Source of the DNA: Macrocystis pyrifera
Taxonomy: Eukaryota > Sar > Phaeophyceae > Laminariales > Laminariaceae
DNA length: 64,000 nt
Assembly: GCA_031763025.1 (NCBI GenBank)
Contig: JASSKH010000002.1
Coordinates: 12,021,468 to 12,085,467 of the forward strand
Direction: 5' to 3'
The stretch's first letter is position 1, and the number at the start of each line of letters is the position of its first letter. The translations under genes and the position numbers were made by a program. The notes under the pieces were generated by a model. It had not been told where the DNA came from, searched no databases, and saw only the letters and a list, made by a program, of their open reading frames with translations. Shown here piece by piece: positions 1 to 11,410 of the stretch.

Positions 1-74
1 ACCGTTAGCGGAAAAAGTGAAAGAAACACCAAGGCGTACGTAGCAGCGACAGCTACCTGTAGGGTTGCTGCTGT

Positions 75-182
75 ACATTGATAATCGATTGGTTCAAACC
101 CCTGCTGTTGTCGCTGCTGTTGCCGCCATACATTGATAATCGATTGGTTCAAACCCCTGCTGTTGTCGCTGCTGTTGCCGCC
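75..182. repeat. Tandem duplication, 2 x 55 bp
   Basis: A 55 bp unit beginning ACATTGATAATCGATTGG occurs at 75-129 and again at 130-182, essentially identical. The identity suggests a recent slippage or unequal-exchange event. The unit contains GGTTCAAACCCC, which resembles a pol III B box, but there is no matching A box at tRNA spacing. Confidence 0.9.
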
Positions 183-1783
183 ACTTCTGTCTGCGGCTTT
201 CTCACACCACGTCACCCCACACATATGTAGGCGGTACTTTTTTTAACAGCGCGGTGATAGGTGCGACGACACTATCTCGAAGCATCAGTAGCAGCTGCAA
301 TGGCTGGGTCTTTGCTGCTGAGCTGGGGTTGCTGCTGCACAGTAGTACTAATAGCTGTGTCAGTTTCGTCAGCTGCCGGGGTTGCTGTTGGTGCTGTAAA
401 TGGTGTTCTATTGTTCGTATTACCGGACAACAGTAATCATGTCGCCATGTACAGGTCCCACCTGTAGAAGTCATCCAAGATAGCAGGTGGTACAGCAGTA
501 CAATCTTTACATGACGCCCTTTCCTCTCTCCGCTCGAGCGTTATGCTCTGAACAAAGGTCATTCGCCAGGATCAGCGATGGATGGGATCTGCATCGCCGT
601 AGTGCCCGCCGGAAGCTTTGCAGTAATGAAAAACTAGGGTTTCAACAATAGCGCACTCCTACATAGAAACGCAAATCATCGGGAAGAATGCCGCGACGTT
701 AAGGTCAGGTTGATTGACGGTGGGCAAATGGCGTGAAGGGATGGTTCGTCGGTGGCTCGTTGGATTTCGACAGGTGTTTCTCCGGAACAGATGCGATGCG
801 TGTCAAATTAGGCTAGTAGGGTAGCTCTTGAAAGTATCTAACCTACATTCTCGCCCGTAGCTACAAGTTGGCGCAATGACACCCACAAGTTTTCATCCCG
901 CTTTCGTGCGATCTGCTGCTGTTGTCCCTTGCTACAACCACACGGTGCTGTACAGTAGGCAGAAATATTGCTACGCACATGGAGAAGGCTCTCGTGCGCA
1001 TCGCGGAGGTCAAGGTCGTGGTGGACAACATCGGCGAAGGCCATCTCTTAAGCTTCCAGGGGAGAGCGATGTGGTAAGTGAACATGAAAAAATCCATGCG
1101 CCCTGCCTGTGATGGCCGTCTACCGTACGTCCGTCACTTTCTATCGTTGGATCCATAATCGGCCCCAGGGTACAAGTTCATAGATGAGCAGACCGCCTTG
1201 GCCGGTTAACGAATTTCTGCTCTTGAGGGTATGTATGGCGAGAAAGTGAGCCAAAGAGTGGGCATCCGTTGGGCCGATGAACAATGAGAAGTAGTGCAAG
1301 CGCGCTGTCTTACGCAAGCATGGCGATCCGTTAGGATGTACTAGCATGTCTTCAGGCAAGAACGTTGTCTCCAGCGTGTGGCACATCGTGCCGAGGATGA
1401 ATTTACCAGGACGAAATAGCCTACTAAAAACAGAGGCGACAAGGTTTCCGTGGAGTGCACACTATGTGCGAGTGTAATCAGGTCGTGCCTCAGGCGCTCA
1501 TTTTACTTTGAGATCGAGCCCAGATTTTTATTATTTGCCCGTTTATTGAGACACAGACTATTGGTGACTTTCTACGCTATGGCCGGTTGTCGACAAAATC
1601 GCCTTTCTGCTTATCGCCTACCCGGTTAATTTTGTCTACCGTCTCTATTTCCAGCACCCGAAGCGATATGTCTCAGTTGGAGCCAAGCACGTGGTCAAGC
1701 CGGATACGGAAGGCCTTGGCCAGCTGTGCCCGGCCTTGGATGTCATCCTTTCAAGGCGACGCTGGACACGCAATCTTGCCAGT
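183..1783. other. No gene recognised
   Basis: Only short open frames occur and none shows a recognisable domain, consistent codon pattern or similarity to other parts of the window. The stretch is the flank beyond the 3' end of the LINE. Confidence 0.5.
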
Positions 1784-1799
1784 GGGGGGGGGGGCGTAC

Positions 1800-2465
1800 T
1801 CATTTGTTGCTTGCCTTAGTCATTTGACCATTGACCACGCATCCCTTTCGAGACGGAGCACCGTTCCAACTCCTAATAGAGACACCTCCAACAATTGGGC
1901 GCTCATTATGTTGTTTCCATAAATTACATAGAAACTTTTTGCTAATCTTATCCCCTTCGTGTTTGGCCTCCTGTGGCCACCCTCTGTCTCCTAGGATAGC
2001 CATCGTTTTCTCGCTGCTATTCATTGTATCAAACTCCTCCATGTCACATTCGTCCATTTTCCTCATCTCCTCTTCTAACACATCCCGTTCCTCCTTGTAT
2101 ATTTCACATTCTCCTACTATGTGAGTTCTACTCTCTATTGCTTTGCCACACGGGCACATCTGTGCGTCTACTTCCTCCTCTTCCCGGCTACTGGTGTACC
2201 TCTTTCTTCTTTCTGGCAGGTCCAGATCCCCTACACGAAAGCGCAGTTTCAGCGTTTTCGCGAAGTCCATTGGGCCATGCAAATACGTTTTCATTCCTAT
2301 TCCTTCCCTCAATCCCCGTATATCTCCAAGTGTTTTTCCGATTCCACCTTGTTTCTCAGCCCTAGCCTTTCCCTTATTTCTATCCTTTCTTCTACTTCTG
2401 CCTTGTACCTCCCAAACTTCCCGGCGGACATCATCTCCACTTGGTTTCCCCCTAGATCCTTCCAT
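1800..2465 (-). pseudogene. LINE C-terminal zinc-binding region
   Basis: This 221-residue frame continues the RT protein after a frameshift near 2.4 kb. It holds a CPCG-x8-H-x4-C cluster (Cys104, Cys106, His115, Cys120), the CCHC-type motif found at the C terminus of many LINE proteins and thought to bind the template RNA. The reading frame runs to within about 10 bases of the poly(C) tail, so the element has almost no 3' UTR. Confidence 0.85.
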
Positions 2466-4153
2466 ACTTTCTCAACTACGCCATCCCACCTTATTCCAGC
2501 TCGTCCTTTTGATACTTTCTCCCATACAGCTCTATCAACTATGGCTGGCAACCCCTTTTTTGGCATGTTCCTTACTTTATATTGCCAGTTCAACTTTCTC
2601 ATGTCTCTATTTGTCTCGAGTGGGCGCATTCCCAGTTCTGCTCTTAATACTGTATTACTCGTCGTACTTGAGCATATTTGGAGTTTTTTAGCTGCTGCTG
2701 TCATTTGTACTGTTTCCAACTGTTTTACGAGTTTCGCGTTCCCTTCCCATACTTCTCCTGCATATTCTAGCTTTGGTACTATCACATTCATTAAGATACA
2801 TCTCTTAATCCTAGTGTCAAGGTTCCGGTCTGTTAGGATCGCATCCATCTTGCCTACTTGTGCCTTATCCTTTCCTATTACTTTTGCTATATGTGTATCC
2901 CAAGAGCAGTCTTTTGAGATCTCTACGCCAAGGTATGTATACTGGTCTACGATCGGCAATTCATCTTCTCCCCACTTCCAACTGAAATTTACCGGCTTCA
3001 CCTTATCTTCGTTACAAACAACTACTGCGCATTTCTTGACGTTCGCCGTCACCCTCCATTTCCTGGTGTATTCTAGCGCCTTCTCTATTTGTTTCTGCAA
3101 TCCTTCGGGTGTTTCTGATATCCCCACGATGTCATCCGCAAACATCAATCCCGACACCGTATCTTCCCCTACCGTGACTCCCTGCCTTGCTGCCTCGACT
3201 GCTACTATCAGGTCGTTAATATATATCTTGAATAAGTTAGGTGACAACCCATATCCCTGTGCAACACCTTGTAAAATATCAACATACTTCGATATTTCCC
3301 CGTCCAGCATCACAGCACTTCTCGCACATTCCGTCATCTTTTTCATGATTCTCCACATCTTTCCTCTGATTCCTATTTCCCACAGTTTTTTCCACAATCC
3401 ATTTCTCCATACTGTGTCGTAGGCTTTCTGCACATCTAGAAAGAAACAGTACGTTGCTAGCCCCGCGTCTTTCCTACCTTGGATAATCTTACCTAAGGTG
3501 TACACATGGTCTACGCAGCTACGGTTTGGTCTAAACCCTGCTTGTCCTTCGCTTATTTTGTCTTCCTTCTCCATCATCGTTCCCATTCTATCGTTCAAAA
3601 TCTTACAAAATGTTTTGCCTACTGTGCTTAGTAGCGTTATCCCTCTATACTTCCCCGGGTCAGCCTTATCTCCTTTCTTGAATAAATTTACTACTACTCC
3701 TTCTCTCCACCTCCTAGGTGTGTTCTCGTTTTTCCATATCCAGTTATACAACATAACCATCATGGCAAGCATTCCTTCTCCCCCGTACTTCATAAATTCA
3801 TTCACTATTTGGTCTGCCCCTGCTGCCTTTCTATTATTAAGTTTAGCTACACACTTCTTTACTTCTTCCCTTGTGAACTCTCTCTGTAACCCTCCCGAAC
3901 CACTGTCTTCCCTTTCTGATCTATCTACGCTCGCCTCTGCCCACGCGTTGATTTCCTTCTCGAATTCTGCATCGAACGTTTCGTTGGCTGTGGGTGTTCC
4001 TAGCTTTCGGTAATGCTCTACTGGCACCTCCCTTTTCCCCTTCGAACTACTAACCATTTTACCGTTCTGTGCTCTTAGAGTAGCTATTCCCGTGTCTGCC
4101 TCTCCTGCTTGTCTGCCGAGTATCCCTTTTATCCCTACCCACATCTGCTTCAT
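2309..4153 (-). pseudogene. LINE reverse transcriptase
   Basis: This 614-residue frame contains the whole RT core: NNRKAAGADQI (about 106), KYRGITLLS (about 168-176), GFRPNRSCVDH (about 206-216), the first catalytic Asp in FFLDVQKAYD (Asp240), QGYGLSP (about 299-305) and the catalytic FADD box (338-341). All three catalytic aspartates are present. The segment after about residue 380 is the thumb and connection region. The frame is cut at both ends by frameshifts relative to its neighbours, so it is a remnant of a longer polyprotein. The enzyme would copy the element's RNA at the nicked target. Confidence 0.95.
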
Positions 4154-4195
4154 CCCGCCCTCAAAGTCTTCATTTGTTTTATTTACTACGTCTTT

Positions 4196-4678
4196 CTATA
4201 TCCCTTTCTTCTTCGTCTCTACCATCTCTTTTACTTTCTTTCTAGCTATAGCATACTCCTCCCACCCTGTCGAAGTTTTACTCGATATATACCTTGCGTG
4301 TGCCTTTCTCCTTGCTCTTATAGCCTCTTTCACTTCTTCATCCCACCATTTTACCGCTCTGTTGCATACTATCAACTTCTTCCCTATTACTTTACTTGCT
4401 GTGGTCTTGACCAACTGCTCTCATCCTTCTATTATCCCAGCTCCTGCATCATCCCTTCCTATATCGTTCCTTGTTGTACCTATTCTTTCCAACAGCTGGG
4501 AAAATTTCTCTGCATTTTTGGCCATCTCTTCCTGAAACTCTTCCCGTTTCTCTTTTACTTCTAGTTTATCTATTCTCCATCGATACAATTTCCTAACTCT
4601 TCTATGTTTGATAACTCTCGTCTGTTGACTGCTGTCCCTATTAGACAGTGATCCGTAGTTCCTGTGTCCGCTGCGCAT
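4196..4678 (-). pseudogene. LINE endonuclease-RT linker, frameshifted
   Basis: Two overlapping minus-strand frames (4678-4421 and 4414-4196) continue the LINE polyprotein between endonuclease and reverse transcriptase. They are charged and helical in character, for example KWWDEEVKEAIRARRKAH, a block typical of the region just before the RT in APE LINEs. The switch of frame near 4.42 kb shows at least one indel. Confidence 0.75.
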
Positions 4679-5937
4679 ACATGTAGTTCCGTTTCCTTAC
4701 CACTTCCATTCTCTACTACTATAAAGTCAAGGATAGAGCTTTCTCCCTTTTGTATGCACTGTCTAGTCCATTCCGGTTCTGCCTTTTTTACTCTGTCGTT
4801 CAACGTTTTCATCTCGTTGTGCTTGAGGAACTTCAACATCTCTTCCCCACTCTTATTCTTTGTTACTTCCCCATATTGTCCAATGTTCTCATTCAGTTTG
4901 CTTGCCCTCCCAACTCTTGACTTAAAATCTCCAACTAGTACTACTTCTCCTTGCCTATTATACTTCTGTACATCTACTGCTACTTCTCCGAACTTCCTCT
5001 GTATATCCTTTATCGTATTCTTCGACTCTGGGGGCATATATATGTTTCCTAAGAAGTAATATTTCGCTCCCCGCTCCCCTGGAATCTTGATCCATATGCT
5101 TTCGTCGAATTTAGTGTCTTTGATCACCTCTACTATGTCAGACAGGTATTCTTTGACTAGGAACCCCACACCCCCCGCCCCCCTATTCTTGCTATTCTGT
5201 CCCTTCCTCTTTTTCCCTATCCATGCGTACTCTCCAACTTTGGATCCTATCTCCCCTCCTTCTTTCTCCCACGACTCTTGAATTCCCACTATGTCTAGGT
5301 CGCGCTTACTTACTTGTTCGGCAATTTCGATTCTTTTGCGCTCTTCCGTGGCGAAGCCACATACGTTCCATGATCCTATTCTCAGCCTCTTTTTCGTTTC
5401 ACTATCCGCTCTAGTCTTACCTGTTCTTTCTCCGTTGTCGCCACGAGTATTTCTGTTATCTCTTCTTTGAGCATTATTTTCGTTTCCGTTCCTGTTATTG
5501 TCTGCTTGTTCTGCGCCCCTATGTTTCTCCCCCATTCCCTTTGAGCCACTTGCTGTTCCCTGCCTCCCCCTACCTTCGTTCACCCTAGGACTACGTCTTA
5601 GTTTCGTTATTCCATTAGCTATACGTACTCTCCATCCTAGTCTTCGAATCCATGCCGACACTTTTTCTGTCTCTATCCTCTGCCACTCCATGCTCGCTTT
5701 CAGCTTCAGAGTGACTCCAAAGTGTTCTCTCTCTCGTTCTACGTTTCCTATTGCAAAGCAATACAGTCCTACTTCGTCGCACTTCCTCTTGAACTCAATT
5801 CTTGTCATGTCGCTAGGAACTCCAAATATCAGCACTACTAGTACTTTACCCTGCCACTCTTTCTTTCTCCACCCACCCTTCCTTTCCGTCTTTCTCCTAA
5901 TCTCTTCCGAGAATATCTCCAGCTTGTTTGTGTTCAT
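4570..5937 (-). pseudogene. LINE N-terminal region and AP-like endonuclease
   Basis: This 455-residue frame has an uncharacterised N-terminal domain (about residues 30-110), a hydrophilic Asn/Arg-rich linker (about 140-185) and an exonuclease-endonuclease-phosphatase fold domain from about 186. Visible catalytic blocks are SWNVCG (Asn191), IQESW (Glu221), GDFK (336-339), LDF (403-405) and TTDH (His430). In this family the endonuclease nicks target DNA to prime reverse transcription. The third block is normally GDFN; the Asn is Lys here, so activity is doubtful even apart from the frameshift that ends the frame near 4.65 kb. The start is the first ATG of the open frame. Confidence 0.9.
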
Positions 5938-6060
5938 AGTGGTAGTGGGAAGTGTTCAAGTTACTGGGACTTCCCAATCCTAGTACTCGTTGAGGGTCTG
6001 GTGTCTTTCAGTTCTTTTGCCGGCGCACCACACTAAATAGTGTCTCCAACACGGGCTCGT

Positions 6061-6614
6061 AGCCTGGAGCCAAGTTCAACACCCTTAACACAAGTCCCCC
6101 ACGTTTGTGTCAGGCGATGTGCATGGTAACCATCCTGGCGTCCCACGATCGTATCTTCTGTCTTCTTGCCCCGCTGCTGTACTGGTTACTTTCCTCCAGG
6201 GAGGTCATTTTCACCGCGCAAGGTTCAAGGACGGCTTGCATAACACAAAGTCTTACTCACACATCGGGATGCCCCGTACGTCACTTTCTCCGTCATATGT
6301 ACGTTTCACCATGGGTAACCACCCCACTAATGCTCCCGAGTAAACCTTCACTGCCGAAAGCTTGGCCAACAATCCCCCCACATTTTGTACCGGCTTCTAT
6401 CCTTCAAGATATCAAGATATCTACGTACCGCTTGGTGCTCCTTCTCTTAGGTCATGTGGTCGATCAAATGCAAGGTGTTTGTTTCATGAGTATAATAGGT
6501 CTTGACTTAATGTCATGCATCATCCACCCCTCCCCCTCATTTAGCGTTTGGTATGTACACCAAATGTCGGGGATTTTAGGAATAATGTCAGACCAGATTT
6601 CCACCGCCCAGTGC
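6061..6614. other. No gene recognised
   Basis: This stretch lies between the LINE 5' region and the first short poly(C)-tailed retroposon. Only short open frames are present and no domain is recognisable. Confidence 0.45.
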
Positions 6615-6872
6615 GGGGGGGGGGGGGTGTACTCATTATCATGCATGGCCGTAGTCGTATGACCATAGACCCTTGCATCCCTACAATGCCGGGACGGAGC
6701 ACGTCGGGTTTTCACCGACCTGGCAGACATTGCTTGCACCAAAGCGAAGCGCAGTGGGGTATTGAGCGAGTCGCATGGAGGGTGCGCTGCATCCTATCAA
6801 GAACCGCTTTTGAGGCGGATTTTCTTGCATATGGATGACAGCATCAATGAAGTGATTTAATTTCTGGTGTGG
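6615..6872 (-). mobile_element. Short poly(C)-tailed retroposon, copy 1
   Basis: This is a 258 bp repeat, about 85-90% identical by eye to 7160-7420. On the minus strand it ends in 13 C (plus-strand G run 6615-6627). The last 85 or so bases before the tail resemble the end of the LINE at 1.8 kb: GTGCTCCGTC, GGGATGC, GGTC and AATGAGTAC occur in the same order. No coding frame is shared. It is either a SINE that borrowed the LINE's 3' tail or a 5'-truncated relative of that LINE. Confidence 0.8.
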
Positions 6873-7159
6873 CCACTTCCAGAGACAGGAATGGTTTTAC
6901 TATGTAACTGCCTCGTGGGTGCCTCACCATATACACACTACGTGATACGATCATCCCCCTTGCGCGGAGGGAAGGTTCTCCTCGCACAAAAATGATATAA
7001 CTTGACCACCAGCCGTGGTAACCGCCAAAAAAAAAAAAAACGGTACCCTGGCTGTCTAGCTCACGTAGTGAGAGACGTGTTTTACAGCGTCGTCGCTAAC
7101 CGACGCCAACCCAACCTATATATACCAACTCAAGTACCTATGTATACCAGGTATATAAT

Positions 7160-7420
7160 GGGGGGGGGGGGGGGTGTACTCATTATCATGCATGACCGTA
7201 GTCGTATGGCCATAGACCATCGCATCCTGACAATGCCCGGACGGAGCTGATCGGGTTTTCACCGACCAGGCAGACTTTGCTTGCACCAAGCGCGAAGCGC
7301 CATGAGGTGTTGGGCGAGTCGCATGAAGGGTGAGCTACATCCTACTAAGAACCGCTTTTGAGGTGGATATTTTTGCATATGGATGACAGCGTCAATGAAG
7401 TGATTTAATTTTTGGTGTGG
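7160..7420 (-). mobile_element. Short poly(C)-tailed retroposon, copy 2
   Basis: Second copy of the 6615-6872 repeat in the same orientation, with a run of 15 G on the plus strand (7160-7174). Similarity stops at GGTGTGG, which marks the 5' end on the element's own strand. Both copies sharing that end argues for a short element with defined ends rather than random 5' truncation. Confidence 0.8.
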
Positions 7421-9360
7421 GCAGTGGGGGGGGCTATTGAGCTATTGATAGCCAGCAGAGGAAATATCGTAGACATGATGGCTCGATTATCTCGCAGTTA
7501 GCGGATTATATGTGTGCGTGCGGCACCACACAAGGCAAGGCTCGACCAAAGCGGCTATTAACAGTTATCTCTCACGACCGTAGTACGCAAACATCACTTG
7601 GGGGATGCATTCGCCAATATAGAAACACGACTTGGATATAGAAGTTTCGTTCCCTGAATACCAGCAATGAATTGCACCCATTAAACTCCCCTGCGTGCAG
7701 TTGCCGTCGTCAAAATGTTCGGGGTGCACGGTTTATTGAGTATTTTGTCATAATAACGACTTGTAAGCCGTGCTGCCATTGTCGAAAGGGGGGGGATGCT
7801 AGACACAGGTAAGCGTTGCAATATACCCAAGTACACGGCACCATCGTCGTATAGTCGCTTCGTTTGTATTTCACTTGCAGTCGTTCGCTATGCGCCCCTG
7901 GCAGGTGGTAAGCTCTGGTTTGAGCCAGTCCTCGCACGGGCCGTGGTCGATCTTAATTTTCCCATGATTTGTCTGGGAATACGCTGGGGCATAGGCCCGA
8001 AGTTTCGCTTAATAGGGTTCTACGCACACTATTCAATAGACGATATGCCTGAAGTTACACCCGGGTGGCTCCGCCCTATTTTTGCAAGGTGGGTTTCAAG
8101 AAGAACCCAGATTCGTACCGTGTTTTGGGCATGTCTAGTTACCGCGCGGAATGTCAGCTAAACTTGTATGGGATTGGGTACTTTAACACGTGCACGCTAT
8201 CGTACGTTTGACGTGGTATGGACGAGCACGCTGACTCAGTAGAAAGCGGCAGCAGCGCCGAATATAGGGACCGAATATAGGGACTATTGACGGTCGAGCA
8301 CCAACATCTCGATAATGTGCTGCGTTCGTTCGTGTCTGTACGACAGGCACGAACAAACTCAATTAACTGGGTAATGACGCTACGTCTGCGCCAATTTGGC
8401 GACTCTCTATATACTGCGTGATTACACGTACTTTACCTCAGTGCCAATTTCTTTTGCGGCGATCGTGTTGAGTTCTTAGCGTGTACTGAAGCCTGGTATC
8501 ATCACCCCCATAAGCCCTCACTGTGATTGGATTCGTTCGCCCCGTTTGCAGGTGGTCAGACAGGAATCCGTCCCTTCAGAAGCGTCCAGCCAACGGAGAA
8601 GTCGAAAGTTGATCATTTGCCCAGCCGAGACGGCAGAACACGCGGAACCGATGCTGTAAGAAGCTGGCTAAGCGAATGATGACGACTAACCAGCTAGTTT
8701 CGGGTTAGCTTTCAGTGAGGGCAACATATTCCCGAGAGTCTCCACGTCAGAAGCTGCTCAAGCTGGACCATTGCAGTGTGTCTTTATTCGCGCTGGACAC
8801 AGCGCAGAGGCGGAGGAGGCTAACGAGCATAATATGGGATGCTGGTGTTAGGGGGGGACAGGGGGTGATGTGGCGGGCGGGGAAGGCGGTGATGTTGGCA
8901 GTACTTGTGTGAGAGGGGGAATTGTTGGCGGGGCATCGTTACCAAGTGGGGGAAAGAATATCGATTCCGTTCGCGACCTACTAAAATCCACAGTGGATCT
9001 ACTGCAGAACGCTTTTGCCAAACAGCAGTCCATCTCTTCGGCATCGGTGCCGCGTCGTTGTGGTTGATACATGCCTGAGGCTGTAGAGCAGGACAAGAAA
9101 TAATTTGTCTTTTTGTCGCAAATACTGAGTCTGGGGAGTCAGATCATCCAGGTTGCCATAGAACCGGTATAAAGCTTGCATATGCGTATATGCGCGTTGC
9201 ATTCACCACCGGCAATATTTACGATGGCGCAAGGCTCGTGTGTCATGATTGGTGTGATATGACATCAATAAATACCAGGTAGCTAAAATATGCATACCAC
9301 TGAATAAACTTCAAGTATACGCGTTACAACTAAAAACAATGCTACCGGTACCAGACTATA
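7421..9360. other. No gene recognised
   Basis: The region holds short G runs (about 7427 and 7789), a 13 bp direct duplication of CCGAATATAGGGA at 8258-8283, and otherwise unclassified sequence. A 121-codon frame at 7796-8161 has no recognisable domain and no second copy. Confidence 0.45.
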
Positions 9361-10497
9361 GAACTACTTATAGATATCTCACTCTCTGAGCGTGCTCGGT
9401 TGGTACATCCCTGGCCTCTCAGAGCTCCCACTTGGGAGTCGCCTCCTTGTATTCCTTGCCGGACCTTTCCAGCGGGTAGTTTTTTTCTCCATTTCTCTTT
9501 GTACTTTCCTTCCCTCTTTCCTTTTTTTTCTTCTTTTGTTTCGTGTGCGTGCATGTACTCTGAAAACGGTTCCGTGGAAGAGCGCGGCACCGTCGCGGGT
9601 GTCAGCGGGTGGTAGCGGGTAGAGGGGGGGTTGCAAGGAGCGCGATCGCCGTTTCCGTGGCTAGGCATCGCGCGTGCCTCGAGTCAGGAGGGAAGCATGA
9701 ATGGGCTCTGTCTGGCCTCCGTTTTGTGGATTTTGATAGAGTATATACGAGGTTATAGGGGTCATTCGGGATTTCAAGATAACATTCAAGCGGTGCTTAT
9801 TGTGCGACCGGTCTTGAAGCTCAAAGAGAGAGGTACGCAGTCTGAGCACCAACATTGTCGAGCTGGCGAACGACGGCCACGGTGAGCACCGGGCTTCACG
9901 CGAGGCGGGCGACGGGGCTCACTGTGACAGAGAGTGAGGAAAGCTTTGCCCGAACCGATTCGGTGGCGATGTAGTCGTGGGAGGGGTGGGCTGCATACGA
10001 GGCTGAGAGAGAAGCTCTGTTGTTGGAGTTTTTTGCTTTTTGACCAGTGCAAGGTGTTCCAATCAGGCAGAAAATTATTAATTAGAGGGGACGGGGATTT
10101 TTGTTTTCTTTCCGAAATCTCGGTTTCATTTCCATTGTTTTTTGCGGTGGTGCTGTTGGGCCGTGCTGCGCTCTCTCTTTCGTACATACAGCAGTAACTG
10201 GCTACTCACAAAAAGGAAAAAGTACCCTACGTACCTGGGATATGTACGTACGTACGGCATGTGAGCGAACCGCCCGCGACGCGAAGCGTATGAGCTTTCT
10301 GACCTGTTTTCTGCTGAAGCATGGCGGCAGGATTCTTGGCATTATCAAGTCGGCAGTTTGCAACTCCAACTCTGTACATTCATAAGAAAAATATATTGAA
10401 CCCTGGACCTCTGTCCGCTTCGCATAATTTGATGTACTTTTCCTTCGTGAGCGAGCGTAGCGGGCGGCGTACGCCGCCCGCGGAGCGAAGCGCCTTG
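9361..10497 (+). mobile_element. R1 repeat, copy A
   Basis: Full-length copy (1137 bp) of a family present at least seven times here. It starts GAACTACTTATAG and ends GCGCCTTG, with TA on both sides. No frame is conserved between copies, so it looks non-autonomous. The 3' end has a perfect 22 bp palindrome, GCGGGCGGCGTACGCCGCCCGC (10460-10481), 16 bp inside the terminus. No terminal inverted repeats are visible. A hairpin just inside the 3' end and insertion at A|T or TA fit a Helitron-like element, but the ends are not the canonical TC and CTRR. A TA-targeting DNA transposon is the alternative. Confidence 0.8.
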
Positions 10498-11410
10498 TAT
10501 ATATATAACGACTGTGTCTGTCCTCTCAATCTGGACTTCTGCATTCATTTATGAACCTGCCACGGTGCTGCATTAGCTCTAGGAAAGGTAGAGGGTAGCC
10601 GCGCCTACGTATTATTGTACCAGGTGCATGTACACTACTATTTAATACTACTACTTGTAACTGCTGTACGATGCGATGTGCGTACATACAGCCAGTAAGT
10701 TCCTTCCGACGAAAAAATATAATGTCCTTCGCATATTGACGAGTGCACCAGAGCGCAATCTCCTTACGACATGTTACGGTGGTACTACCTGCTCTCGCGA
10801 TGAAACTCGTTGTCGAGTACAGCAGCGCTGCTGCTGTACGTGCGCTGTGGGACGTTCAGAGATATATCGCTCTTCCAAATACCAACAGTAAATATATCGC
10901 CAGAATAACCCATTTGAGCAGCAGAGCGCTAACGGCACAGACATTGACGGCTACCGGCAACATTGAAAACTCTCTACAGTCGCAGTCTGCAGCGAACGTG
11001 ATATCGAAGCGCAGAGCGGATGCATCCTCGCACCGCAGAGCCTTGCCTGTTCTCCTCTGCGGCGTGCTGTCCCAGTTACGTACAGCACGGGGTTTCCAAG
11101 AATTTTTGCGGGCTTCGCCCACGGAATTAAACTAATTTAAAGTGGTTGAATGGTCGATACTCCATTTTGCAGACTGCGTGGTGCTTGATGCACTCACAAA
11201 AGAAATTCAATACATTAGCTGCAAGTTCGACCTCATGAGTGTTCGGTACTCAAGTTCGGAAGCTGCGTGAATCGTCGCCCAGAAGCAGCAAGCAATTTCT
11301 CGCTCGCAAATCAACGACGTAGAACATGTTTGAATACGAGGAGCTGTCGGACGCGTCCACGTGTTGCGCGCGTGGTCTACGCCATGATCGTCGAGTAAGA
11401 GCGGTACATA
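10498..11410. other. No gene recognised between two R1 copies
   Basis: A 130-codon frame at 10743-11135 has no recognisable domain. The stretch includes the near-palindrome GTACAGCAGCGCTGCTGCTGTAC near 10822. Confidence 0.4.

Larger units (their letters stand above)
1784..6060 (-). mobile_element. Non-LTR retrotransposon (LINE), decayed, poly(C)-tailed
   Basis: On the minus strand the order is apurinic-type endonuclease, reverse transcriptase, then a C-terminal zinc-binding region, which is the layout of APE-type LINEs. The 3' end is defined by a run of 11 G on the plus strand (1784-1794), that is, a poly(C) tail on the element's own strand, preceded by AATGAGTACG. The 5' end is uncertain: the first coding ATG is at 5937 and sequence with no other affiliation continues to roughly 6060. 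Frameshifts near 4.65, 4.42, 4.18 and 2.4 kb break the coding region, so the copy is inactive. No target-site duplication could be fixed because the 5' end is unclear. Confidence 0.9.

Noticed and set aside
91..156. GGTTCAAACCCC as part of a tRNA gene
   Set aside because: No A box or acceptor stem at suitable distance; explained by the 55 bp tandem unit.
202..474. Open frames on both strands near the window start
   Set aside because: Short, overlapping on opposite strands, Ser/Cys-rich and without domain or repeat partner.
2121..3422. 433-codon plus-strand frame opposite the LINE RT
   Set aside because: It is the complement of a clearly coding RT; the Ser/Phe/Pro-rich translation is a typical antisense shadow.
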